From assembly GCA_022774865.1 (NCBI GenBank), contig JALFLH010000008.1, forward strand, positions 1-48,977: a stretch of 48,977 nucleotides of DNA, read 5' to 3'. This document shows, one piece after another, positions 15,100 through 25,575 of the stretch. The notes under the pieces were generated by a model. It ran no database searches. It saw only the letters and a program-made list of their open reading frames with translations, and was not told where the DNA came from. This stretch comes from Clostridiales bacterium. Lineage in GTDB: Bacteria; Bacillota; Clostridia; Oscillospirales; Oscillospiraceae. The first letter of the stretch is position 1; every line of letters begins with the position of its first letter. A program made the translations under genes and the position numbers.

Positions 15100-16404
15100 A
15101 TGGAATTGCAGATTGATAAAAAAACGATTCGTAATCTGTGCCTTGCGGGTATTGGCTGTATTGTTGTATATTGGCTGCTTCATGAGACGGAACGGTTTCA
15201 ATCCTTGTGGAAGGCGCTCACGGGAATGATTGCACCCTTTGCAATCGGCGCCGTGCTGGCATTTATTCTGAATGTGCCCATGCGGGGGATTGAACGGGGG
15301 TTGAAGCTGATCAGGAAACCCGGCCTGCGCCGGATTCTTGCGGTTTTGCTGACATTCATCTTTCTGCTGCTTGTGCTGACAGGGGTTGTCTGCCTGCTGG
15401 TTCCCCAGATCACCGAGACCATTGAATCTCTGATCCCCAAGCTGGTCACCTTCTTTCAGGGAATTGACCGGGGCGTGCGGGACTTTTTCACTGACAACCC
15501 GGAGATCTGGAACTTTGTTGCCGCAAATACGGACATTGAGACGTTTGACTGGGCTGCGATTGACTGGCCCGCGCTGGTGCAGAAGGTCATGAATATGCTC
15601 AGCAGCAGCGTCACCGTGATCGCAAACAGCGCGTTTTCCGCTGTGGGCAGCATCACCGGCGCCATTGTCAACGCGGTGATTGGGCTGGTTTTCGCGGTTT
15701 ACTGCCTCTCCCGGAAGGAGATTCTGGCCAGACAGGGGCGGCGGATGGTTTATGCGGTTCTGCCGGAACGTTTCTGCGACGAACTGATTCGGATTCTGCG
15801 CCTGACCAACTCCACGTTTTCCAACTTTATTTCCGGCCAGTGTCTGGAGGCCTGCATTCTGGGCTGCCTGTTCGCGGTTACCATGGCAATTCTGCGAATG
15901 CCCTTTATTCCGCTGGTCAGCGTGCTGATCGCGGTAACCGCGTTGATTCCGGTGGTAGGCGCATTTGTAGGCTGTGTACTTGGCGCGTTCTTTATTTTGG
16001 TGAATGATCCGATCCAGGCCATCATTTTTGTGGCCATGTTCCTGATTCTTCAGCAGATTGAGAATAATATGATCTACCCGAAGGTGGTTGGTACCTCCAT
16101 CGGACTGCCCGGTATGTGGGTGCTGGTGGCTGTTTCCGTGGGCGGCGAGATCATGGGCGTGGGCGGTATGTTTATCATGATCCCGATCGCGGCCGTCCTG
16201 TATACCCTGGCCAGAGAGTTTACATCCAAACGGGTTGCCCAGCGGGGAATCGACCCGGACAAACTGCGGGATCATCCGCCGGAATTGAAATCAAAATTCA
16301 AGGAAAAACGGGAAAAGAAAAGAGAGCAGAGGCTGCTGCGGCAGATGAAGGAACTGGCGGAAAAGCACGCCCATGTGAACCACGAAAAGAACGAGTCAAA
16401 ATAA
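15100..16404 (+). CDS. AI-2E family (PerM/YtvI-like) membrane transporter
   Basis: The 434-residue polytopic protein has about eight hydrophobic segments. An N-terminal pair is near residues 10-60, a third is near 75-98, a large soluble loop covers about 105-180, and a block of helices fills the C-terminal half. It carries the family motifs ALIPVVGAFVG and QQIENNMIYPKVVG. Members include Na+/H+ antiporters and the proposed AI-2 exporter TqsA; the substrate here is unknown. The last 50 residues are a highly charged Lys/Arg/Glu cytoplasmic tail. The start at ATG 15100 is favoured by AAGGA spacing over the ATG at 15094. Confidence 0.88.
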   Translation: MELQIDKKTIRNLCLAGIGCIVVYWLLHETERFQSLWKALTGMIAPFAIGAVLAFILNVPMRGIERGLKLIRKPGLRRILAVLLTFIFLLLVLTGVVCLLVPQITETIESLIPKLVTFFQGIDRGVRDFFTDNPEIWNFVAANTDIETFDWAAIDWPALVQKVMNMLSSSVTVIANSAFSAVGSITGAIVNAVIGLVFAVYCLSRKEILARQGRRMVYAVLPERFCDELIRILRLTNSTFSNFISGQCLEACILGCLFAVTMAILRMPFIPLVSVLIAVTALIPVVGAFVGCVLGAFFILVNDPIQAIIFVAMFLILQQIENNMIYPKVVGTSIGLPGMWVLVAVSVGGEIMGVGGMFIMIPIAAVLYTLAREFTSKRVAQRGIDPDKLRDHPPELKSKFKEKREKKREQRLLRQMKELAEKHAHVNHEKNESK

Positions 16405-16407
16405 TGG

Positions 16408-16446
16408 AAATACGCCTGAACGCAGATTCCGCGTTCAGGCGTATTT
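16408..16446. terminator. Bidirectional terminator
   Basis: A 16-base perfect stem (16408-16423 with 16431-16446) and 7-base loop, lying between the convergent transporter gene and the small gene at 16469. Confidence 0.85.
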
Positions 16447-16468
16447 GATCTATTATATGGCCATGCAA

Positions 16469-16627
16469 TCAGCCGGCGGTCGTAAATTCGTAGTTTTCAA
16501 ACTTCAGCCGGTCGCCCACGTCGACCCCAAAGGGGAGCAGAGCGATGGCTACCTCGGACACCACACCGGTACTGTCATACTTGACGAAGGCATAGTCCCC
16601 GCGGATATCGATAACCGTGCAGAGCAT
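16469..16627 (-). CDS. Small HypC/OB-like protein, 52 aa, downstream of PFOR
   Basis: The minus-strand ATG at 16625-16627 is preceded by a perfect AAAGGAGG seven bases away. The 52-residue product reads MLCTVIDIRGDYAFVKYD, then a strand-rich segment ending LLPFGVDVGDRLKF and ENYEF. This pattern (Cys near the N-terminus, GDYA, LLP, VGD) resembles HypC/HupF hydrogenase chaperones and DUF3006-type small beta barrels. It is shorter than HypC and the Cys is at position 3 rather than 2, so the assignment is by resemblance only. It begins immediately after the PFOR terminator hairpin with no room for a normal promoter, so expression probably depends on read-through. Confidence 0.7.
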   Translation of the reverse strand: MLCTVIDIRGDYAFVKYDSTGVVSEVAIALLPFGVDVGDRLKFENYEFTTAG

Positions 16628-16643
16628 TTGAACGCCTCCTTTT

Positions 16644-16674
16644 AGAAAACCCGCCCCTGAAAACCAGGGGCGGG
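16644..16674 (-). terminator. Terminator (possibly leaky) after PFOR
   Basis: CCCGCCCCTG (16650-16659) and CAGGGGCGGG (16665-16674) with a 5-base loop. On the minus strand the TTTTC tail runs directly into the ribosome-binding site of the next small gene. Confidence 0.8.
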
Positions 16675-16689
16675 CAGTTTTAGTTGGTC

Positions 16690-20217
<3,528 letters not shown>

Positions 20218-20257
20218 AATGAAATACCTCCTAAAGTATTCAAATTTTGTCGTTTAC

Positions 20258-20286
20258 ATCATAACACTTTTCAAGCCGTTTGTAAA
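20258..20286 (-). promoter_or_regulatory. PFOR promoter
   Basis: On the minus strand TTTACA (plus 20281-20286), 17-base spacer, TATGAT (plus 20258-20263); the start codon is 40 bases on. Confidence 0.75.
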
Positions 20287-20417
20287 GGCACTATTCGGTC
20301 ACTTTCGATGGAAAATACTTAAAAAATTGATCTGTCCAAATGGGTTCATCCAAGTAATTTTTGGATTCTTTTCCCGAAAAGCATGGGAATATGCAGATGG
20401 TTTTTGAGAGAAAAGCC

Positions 20418-20456
20418 CAAAACAGCCCCGCCCTTGCGTAAGTCCAAGGGCGGGGC
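20418..20456 (-). terminator. Terminator of the lipoprotein gene
   Basis: GCCCCGCCCTTG (20425-20436) and CAAGGGCGGGGC (20445-20456), 8-base loop, with T-rich tail on the minus strand. The roughly 130 bases between it and the PFOR promoter contain nothing recognisable. Confidence 0.8.
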
Positions 20457-20536
20457 AGAGTCCGTTTTTGAAATGGTTCCGGCGGAGGAGGGCCGGGGAA
20501 AGAGCTGGTATCCCGGTTTCGTTTGACTTCAACAAA

Positions 20537-21127
20537 TCAGCCGATGATCGTCGGGAAATGATCAGGAACCATGTCGATGAAATCCTGGAAATGTGCCCAG
20601 AGGGCAGCAACGTCAGCGTCAGGCGATCTGGATGCGAGCAGATACACATCCTGCCCATCATCGATATCCATGATGAAGCACTCCTTTTCCAGATCCAGGC
20701 CAAAGTAAAACTGAATTGCTTCGGAGGCCTGCATTTCTCCCTTTTCATAGCCGAATCCTGCGCAGCAGGTATAAGCCATATCATCGGTAGGATAGGGCAT
20801 GACGCCCGGAGCGGTGTTATACACATCTTCCGGATAATCGAAGGTAACATTGTAATAGTCCCGGCCGTCGCCCTGATCCCAAACCATGACCTTCGCGGTC
20901 AGCTCCGTTGTTTCCAGCACCTCGCCCTTGTCATTGACCAGCGCGGCCTGCATGGACCATGTTTCAACCGATGTGGAAGTAGTTTCAGCTATGGTTTCGG
21001 TCGTGGGTTCAGCCGTGGCGGGGATCGGATTCCCGCCTTGACACCCAGTCAGCGCCGCGGCCAGAACGCTCAGCGCCAGAATATGTTGGATGGCTGTGAG
21101 CAGTTTATGATTGCCTTTTCCTTTCAT
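20537..21127 (-). CDS. Predicted lipoprotein, unknown function
   Basis: The 196-residue protein has a signal peptide with a lipobox (LAAALTGC, Cys near residue 29). A Thr/Glu-rich linker follows (PATAEPTTETIAETTSTSVE), then a compact acidic domain with CCAGFGYEKGEMQASEAIQ and a C-terminal FQDFIDMVPDHFPTIIG. Mature protein should sit on the outer face of the membrane. I do not recognise the domain. The ATG at 21127 has GGGAGG nine bases upstream. It is probably co-transcribed with the membrane protein at 21211-21720. Confidence 0.75.
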   Translation of the reverse strand: MKGKGNHKLLTAIQHILALSVLAAALTGCQGGNPIPATAEPTTETIAETTSTSVETWSMQAALVNDKGEVLETTELTAKVMVWDQGDGRDYYNVTFDYPEDVYNTAPGVMPYPTDDMAYTCCAGFGYEKGEMQASEAIQFYFGLDLEKECFIMDIDDGQDVYLLASRSPDADVAALWAHFQDFIDMVPDHFPTIIG

Positions 21128-21210
21128 GTCAGAAATCCTCCCTTTCGGTTACCAGTATTTTTGTTTCGCTACTTTACGGAACAAGGGAAAATCCGCGCCG
21201 GATATTTCAG

Positions 21211-21720
21211 TCAGTTGCCAGCAAGACTGCCAATCAAGCTGTGCCAGACGTCCATAATTTTCCCGTAGTCTGCGTTCTGGGCAGTTGTACCGGCGAAGAT
21301 CCGCTCACCTGCCACAATGAGCCAGCGGCTTTGATCTTCGGAAAAGTAGATATCTGTGGAATAGTCTCTTTGACCAATAACAATGAGTGCGAAGGCCCTG
21401 TAGTTGCCGGGGGCTGGATACATTTCATACAGAGGGTAATTGAGACGGAGGACGGAAACCGCATCCAATCCAGGAAGCTCCAGCCGAGTCAGCCGGAACA
21501 AGTCATCCCGAAACAGGTAATTGTATTTCCATCCCTGAATGACCATGGTGCCAGAGGTAATCACGTTGCCGTTTGAGTCCACCTCCGCACCTGGGGCAGT
21601 GAATTCAATCTTGGTGGGCCAGGCGAGAAAATATAGAAAAAGAAAAATCAATACGATGGCGATTGCCGCGAGAATTGCGATTTTCTTCGGTATCAGCGGA
21701 TTGCGGCGGAATTTTCTCAT
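21211..21720 (-). CDS. Single-pass membrane protein, unknown function
   Basis: The 169-residue protein has a basic N-terminus (MRKFRRNPLIPKK), one membrane helix (about 14-34) and an extracytoplasmic domain with no recognised motif (GWKYNYLFRDDLFRL, then YSTDIYFSEDQSRWLIV). ATG at 21720 with AGGAG upstream. The domain has about 130 residues, mixed strand and helix pattern, and ends in a short amphipathic helix (KIMDVWHSLIGSLAGN). Its neighbour is a lipoprotein of similar size, so the two may act together at the envelope; this is context only. Confidence 0.7.
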   Translation of the reverse strand: MRKFRRNPLIPKKIAILAAIAIVLIFLFLYFLAWPTKIEFTAPGAEVDSNGNVITSGTMVIQGWKYNYLFRDDLFRLTRLELPGLDAVSVLRLNYPLYEMYPAPGNYRAFALIVIGQRDYSTDIYFSEDQSRWLIVAGERIFAGTTAQNADYGKIMDVWHSLIGSLAGN

Positions 21721-21759
21721 AGACTACGCTCCTGTCGTTGCGGTGCATTTGGTTAGCAG

Positions 21760-21948
21760 CTAACCTAGTTTTAACTGGTAGAGAGTCAAAACAAGTTCGG
21801 AGCTGCTGTTCAACGGGGTCTTATAGACTTGCACGTCGCCAACATATTCATTATTTGGACTATTGAGCGAACATCCAATGGCGGCTTGTTGTTTTCTCCA
21901 TGCGGAGGAATTGTCAGCGGTCAACAGCTTCTCATGGTATTCATTCAA
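21760..21948 (-). CDS. Small ORF of unknown function, possibly a remnant
   Basis: A 62-residue frame starts at a TTG (21946-21948) with GAGG five bases upstream; the frame is open 27 bases further up without a start. The product is hydrophilic (NEYHEKLLTADNSSAWRKQQ, later SPNNEYVGDVQVYKTPLN) with no recognisable fold. It follows a very good promoter and a ribosome-binding site, but the first ATG after that site gives only Met-Arg-Lys-Phe-stop. The region is AT-rich compared with its neighbours. It may be the tail of a decayed gene rather than a working one. Confidence 0.35.
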   Translation of the reverse strand: MNEYHEKLLTADNSSAWRKQQAAIGCSLNSPNNEYVGDVQVYKTPLNSSSELVLTLYQLKLG

Positions 21949-21987
21949 AATTTCCTCATTGAACTCTTGGCCTCACCTCTGTATTAT

Positions 21988-22016
21988 AGTATATCAAACC
22001 GCATACAAATTGTCAA
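21988..22016 (-). promoter_or_regulatory. Strong promoter upstream of the 21.2-21.9 kb genes
   Basis: On the minus strand TTGACA (plus 22011-22016), 17-base spacer, TATACT (plus 21988-21993). Confidence 0.75.
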
Positions 22017-22084
22017 TCCAAAATCTTTAGTAATAAAAAATAATATGTTTGTTTGCAGATTCTGTAATCCAGAAATTGATATAA

Positions 22085-22126
22085 AGCCGAAAAAGGATTG
22101 CCTTTTTCGGCTGTTTCATGTATGAT
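22085..22126 (+). promoter_or_regulatory. comM upstream region: hairpin overlapping a possible promoter
   Basis: A perfect 12-base stem with 4-base loop (22085-22096, 22101-22112) precedes comM. A possible promoter TTGCCT (22098-22103), 17 bases, TATGAT (22121-22126) overlaps its right arm. On the minus strand the hairpin has a weak T tail. Terminator, DNA cruciform or simple overlap cannot be told apart by eye. Confidence 0.4.
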
Positions 22127-22158
22127 GAGAGAAAGGGTTCCGAAAAGGAGATGAGGCG

Positions 22159-23676
22159 ATGATCTGCAGCATTCAGACCCTTGGAATTACAGGAATTCAG
22201 GGAAGCGCCGTGGTGGCTGAGTGCTATATCTCCAACGGCCTGCCGGGTTTTGACATTGTGGGGCTGCCCGATGCCGCGGTCAAGGAAGCCCGGGAGCGGG
22301 TGCGTGCCGCGGCGAAAAGCAGCGATTTGGCCTTTCCGGTCAGCCGGATTACGGTAAATCTGGCGCCGGCCAATCAGAAAAAGACCGGTAGTCACTATGA
22401 CCTGCCCATTCTGCTGAGCATTCTCTGCGCGGCGGGGGAGGTGCGCCGGCCCCGGTCGGACAGCGCGTTTCTGGGGGAAGTCAGTCTGGATGGAACGCTT
22501 CGCCCGGTTTCCGGCGTTCTGCCCATGGCGCTGGCCGCCAGAGACACCGGCATCAAGGCGTTGTTTGTGCCGGAGGAAAACGCGGCGGAAGCTACGCTCG
22601 CCCGTGGCCCGGCGGTTTACGGCATTCATGATGTCAGGCAGCTTGCGCAGGCTTTGAACGGAGAGCGGACGCTGACGCCGCAGCCCCAGTGGGAGCCGAA
22701 GCCCTCGGATCAGGCCGGGCTGGATTTCAAGGATGTACTGGGGCAGGAAAACGTGAAGCGCGCGCTGGAGGTGGCGGCGGCAGGCAGCCATAATGTGCTG
22801 CTGATTGGCCCGCCCGGCTCCGGCAAAAGTATGCTCAGCAAGCGCCTGCCATCCATTCTGCCGGATATGACATGGGAGGAATCCCTCCAGGTCAGTCAGA
22901 TTTATTCCGTGCTTGGCCTGCTGAACGCCAAAGAACCCCTGATCACCAGACGGCCGTTCCGTTCTCCCCACCATACCATCTCCAACGCGGGTCTGACCGG
23001 CGGCGGAAGCAGCCCCCGGCCCGGCGAAATTTCCATGGCGCATCAGGGTGTGCTGTTTCTCGATGAGCTGCCCGAATTCAAAAAGGATACGCTGGATTTA
23101 ATGCGCCAGCCGCTGGAGGATGGACAGGTGACCATTTCCCGCGTCTCCGGCACAGTGACCTATCCCGCCGAGTTCATGCTGGTGTGCGCCATGAATCCAT
23201 GCAAATGCGGCTGGTATGGCGATCCCAGCGGAAGATGCAAATGCTCAGAGCGGGCGGTGATGGAATATCGCAGCCGGCTTTCCGGGCCGCTGCTGGATCG
23301 GATTGACATTGTGGTTGAGGTTCCTGCCGTCCATTTTGAGGAGTTACGCGCCCGGACGGAGGCGGAACCCTCATGCGAAATCAAAAAGCGGGTGGATGCT
23401 GCCCGCGCCCGCCAGCACCGCCGCTTCGGCCCGGACAGCGCCATGTGCAACGCCAGAATGGGGCCGGAGGAAATGCGCAGATACTGCGTTCTGAGTGACG
23501 AAAGCGCGGCGCTGATGAAGCAGGCGTTCGAGGCGATGGGTCTCACCGCCCGCAGCTACGACCGGATTGTGAAGGTTGCCCGGACGGTGGCTGATCTGGA
23601 CGGCAGCGGAGAAATTCAGCCTCAGCACATTGCCGAGGCAATCCAATACCGGGCAGTCAATCTGGGAAACCGATGA
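22159..23676 (+). CDS. comM: YifB/ComM-family AAA+ ATPase (Mg-chelatase-like)
   Basis: The 505-residue protein has an N-terminal Lon-protease-like ChlI domain (GLPGFDIVGLPDAAVKEA, about 27-44), an AAA+ core with Walker A GPPGSGKS near residues 218-225 and Walker B LFLDELPEF, and a Cys-rich insert (CAMNPCKCGWYGD followed by a CKC pair) typical of the family. ComM is a hexameric helicase promoting branch migration during natural transformation; in many Firmicutes its role is untested. The ATG at 22159 follows AAGGAG. It heads a plus-strand run with thiI and pncC. Confidence 0.92.
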   Translation: MICSIQTLGITGIQGSAVVAECYISNGLPGFDIVGLPDAAVKEARERVRAAAKSSDLAFPVSRITVNLAPANQKKTGSHYDLPILLSILCAAGEVRRPRSDSAFLGEVSLDGTLRPVSGVLPMALAARDTGIKALFVPEENAAEATLARGPAVYGIHDVRQLAQALNGERTLTPQPQWEPKPSDQAGLDFKDVLGQENVKRALEVAAAGSHNVLLIGPPGSGKSMLSKRLPSILPDMTWEESLQVSQIYSVLGLLNAKEPLITRRPFRSPHHTISNAGLTGGGSSPRPGEISMAHQGVLFLDELPEFKKDTLDLMRQPLEDGQVTISRVSGTVTYPAEFMLVCAMNPCKCGWYGDPSGRCKCSERAVMEYRSRLSGPLLDRIDIVVEVPAVHFEELRARTEAEPSCEIKKRVDAARARQHRRFGPDSAMCNARMGPEEMRRYCVLSDESAALMKQAFEAMGLTARSYDRIVKVARTVADLDGSGEIQPQHIAEAIQYRAVNLGNR

Positions 23677-23726
23677 TATGCCTGAAATCTGAAACGCATA
23701 CACCAAATGAAAGAGGTTATCAACAA

Positions 23727-24917
23727 ATGAAGGAAATTTTTTTGCTGAAGCTGGGCGAGATTGTGCTGAAGGGCGCAAACAAGCGTCAGTTTGAAAACCG
23801 CCTGCGTCAGAATGTGCGCCACAGAATGAAGCCCTACGGCGATTTTGATGTCTATATTATGCAGTCCACGGTTTATGTGGAGCCGATGAATGAAAGCGCT
23901 GATGTGGATGGCGCCTGGGAGGCCTGCCGCTCGATTTTCGGCGTGGTCAGCCTGTGCCGGTGCCGTCCCTGCGAAAAGAATCTCGATGCCATCTACCGCA
24001 CCATCGAGGAATATCTGGGTGATGATCTGGACTGCGCCGGGTCCTTTAAGGTGGAGTCCAAGCGCTCCGACAAGGCGTTCCCCATGACCAGCATTGCCAT
24101 TTCCCAGGAAATCGGCGGACGGATTGCCGATGCCAGGCCCAACCTGACGGTGGATGTGCACCATCCGGCGTATACGGTGTATGTGGAGATTCGGGATCTT
24201 TCGGCCTATGTGCACGGTCCGGCGGAGCCGGGCGCGGGCGGCCTGCCCACCGGCGTAGGCGGCCGGGCGATGGTGCTGCTCTCCGGCGGCATCGATTCTC
24301 CGGTTGCATCCTATATGATGGCCAAGCGTGGACTTGAAATTGAAGCGGTGCATTTTTTCTCCTACCCCTATACCTCCCAGTTGGCCAAGGATAAGGTCAT
24401 TGCGCTTGCCCGGCTGGTCACCCGCTACTGTGGCAGGATGACCGTGAACGTGGTGTCCTTCACGGAGATTCAGGAGGCCATCCGGGACAATTGCCCCGAG
24501 GAATTCTTTACGCTGGTCATGCGCCGCTTTATGATGGACATTGCCCAGCGGCTGGCGAGGCAGGATGGATGCGGCGCGCTGATTACAGGCGAAAATCTGG
24601 GTCAGGTGGCTTCCCAGACCATGGAGGCCATGACCGTGACCGGGGCTTTGGTGGATATTCCCATTTTTATGCCGCTGGTTGGCATGGACAAGAAGGATAT
24701 CGTGGACATTGCCCGGAAGATCGGAACGCTGGACACCTCCATTCTTCCCTATGAGGACTGTTGTACGGTCTTTACCCCCAAGCATCCCAAGACCAAACCC
24801 ACACTGGGTCAGGTGCTCAACGCGGAGAAAAAGCTGGATCGGGAAGCGCTGATAGACCGGGCTATGGAACAGATTGAGCGGATTCGGGTGGCATATCATG
24901 ATGAGTCTGGCTTCTGA
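23727..24917 (+). CDS. thiI: tRNA 4-thiouridine synthase ThiI
   Basis: The 396-residue enzyme adenylates uridine 8 of tRNA for sulfur transfer and also supplies sulfur for thiamine thiazole. It has an N-terminal ferredoxin-like/THUMP region (LKLGEIVLKGANKRQFE at about 6-22) and a PP-loop SGGIDSPVA near residue 190. It is the short form without a C-terminal rhodanese domain, as in Bacillus, so a separate cysteine desulfurase must deliver sulfur. The start is at ATG 23727 with AAAGAGGT nine bases upstream, 50 bases past comM. Its stop is overlapped by pncC. Confidence 0.94.
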   Translation: MKEIFLLKLGEIVLKGANKRQFENRLRQNVRHRMKPYGDFDVYIMQSTVYVEPMNESADVDGAWEACRSIFGVVSLCRCRPCEKNLDAIYRTIEEYLGDDLDCAGSFKVESKRSDKAFPMTSIAISQEIGGRIADARPNLTVDVHHPAYTVYVEIRDLSAYVHGPAEPGAGGLPTGVGGRAMVLLSGGIDSPVASYMMAKRGLEIEAVHFFSYPYTSQLAKDKVIALARLVTRYCGRMTVNVVSFTEIQEAIRDNCPEEFFTLVMRRFMMDIAQRLARQDGCGALITGENLGQVASQTMEAMTVTGALVDIPIFMPLVGMDKKDIVDIARKIGTLDTSILPYEDCCTVFTPKHPKTKPTLGQVLNAEKKLDREALIDRAMEQIERIRVAYHDESGF

Positions 24918-25362
24918 TGTGATTGAAGCCCTTCGGGGAAAGCAACTGGTCACGGCGGAAAGCTGCACCGGTGGCGGAATCGGTGCCACGCTGACCGGTG
25001 TGGCAGGAAGCTCCTTTGTTTACAAAGGTGGGATCATCAGCTATACCAACTGGGTGAAGCGTCATGTACTGGGCGTTCCGCAGACGCTGCTGGATACGGT
25101 TGGCGCCGTGTCGGCGCCGGTGGCGGAGGCTATGGCAGCGGGCGCCCGCAGGGTGCTGGAGGCGGATATTGCGGTATCGGTCACGGGACTGGCAGGCCCC
25201 GGCGGGGACGAATTCGGAAATCCCGTCGGCACGGTTTTTATCGGTTATTGCGATGACAGGATTACCTTCTCAAGGCATTTCCGTTTCACGGGGTCAAGGG
25301 AAGAGGTTCGTATCCAAGCAATCAGCGCCGCGCTGGCTTTGATTCTGGAGCAAAATCAATAG
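24898..25362 (+). CDS. pncC: Nicotinamide-nucleotide amidase (CinA C-terminal domain type)
   Basis: The 154-residue stand-alone CinA-C domain deamidates NMN to nicotinic acid mononucleotide in pyridine nucleotide recycling. Signature motifs are TAESCTGGGIGATLT with the catalytic Ser, GGIISYTNWVKRHVLGV, and VTGLAGPGGDEFGNPVGTVF. The N-terminal MocF-like domain of full CinA is absent. The start is one of two adjacent ATGs at 24898/24901, lying inside the last 20 bases of thiI, so translation is probably coupled. Confidence 0.9.
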   Translation: MMSLASDVIEALRGKQLVTAESCTGGGIGATLTGVAGSSFVYKGGIISYTNWVKRHVLGVPQTLLDTVGAVSAPVAEAMAAGARRVLEADIAVSVTGLAGPGGDEFGNPVGTVFIGYCDDRITFSRHFRFTGSREEVRIQAISAALALILEQNQ

Positions 25363-25364
25363 AT

Positions 25365-25388
25365 AATGCCCACCGCACGGTGGGCATT
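25365..25388. terminator. Hairpin terminator between convergent genes
   Basis: AATGCCCACC and GGTGGGCATT with a 4-base loop, just after the pncC stop and just past the end of the micropeptide gene on the other strand. Confidence 0.65.
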
Positions 25389-25401
25389 TGGTATACAATT
25401 G

Positions 25402-25563
25402 CTATTTGTTTTTTCGGGTAAGCAGAATAACCAGTGCGATCACCGCAATCAGGATGACAGCGGCAAGAATCAGCGTCGCAGGGTTTCCGCTGATAAAAAC
25501 AGCAGTCGGCCCATCCGCGCCGCCGATGATGCCAACACTGGCATGAAAACCGGGCGTTGTCAT
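25402..25563 (-). CDS. 53-aa membrane micropeptide with decarboxylase beta-subunit GGADGPT motif
   Basis: The minus-strand ATG at 25561-25563 has AAGGAG eight bases upstream. The product is VGIIGGADGPTAVFISG (residues 10-26), followed by one strongly hydrophobic helix (about 29-48) and a basic tail RKNK. IIGGADGPT is a near-invariant signature of the beta subunit of sodium-pumping decarboxylases (OadB, GcdB, MmdB), proteins of about 400 residues; here only that segment plus one helix is present as a complete gene. It follows the LRR protein gene by 12 bases on the same strand, so is probably its operon partner. No other decarboxylase subunit is nearby. Function unknown. Confidence 0.75.
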   Translation of the reverse strand: MTTPGFHASVGIIGGADGPTAVFISGNPATLILAAVILIAVIALVILLTRKNK

Positions 25564-25575
25564 ATCGGATTCTCC

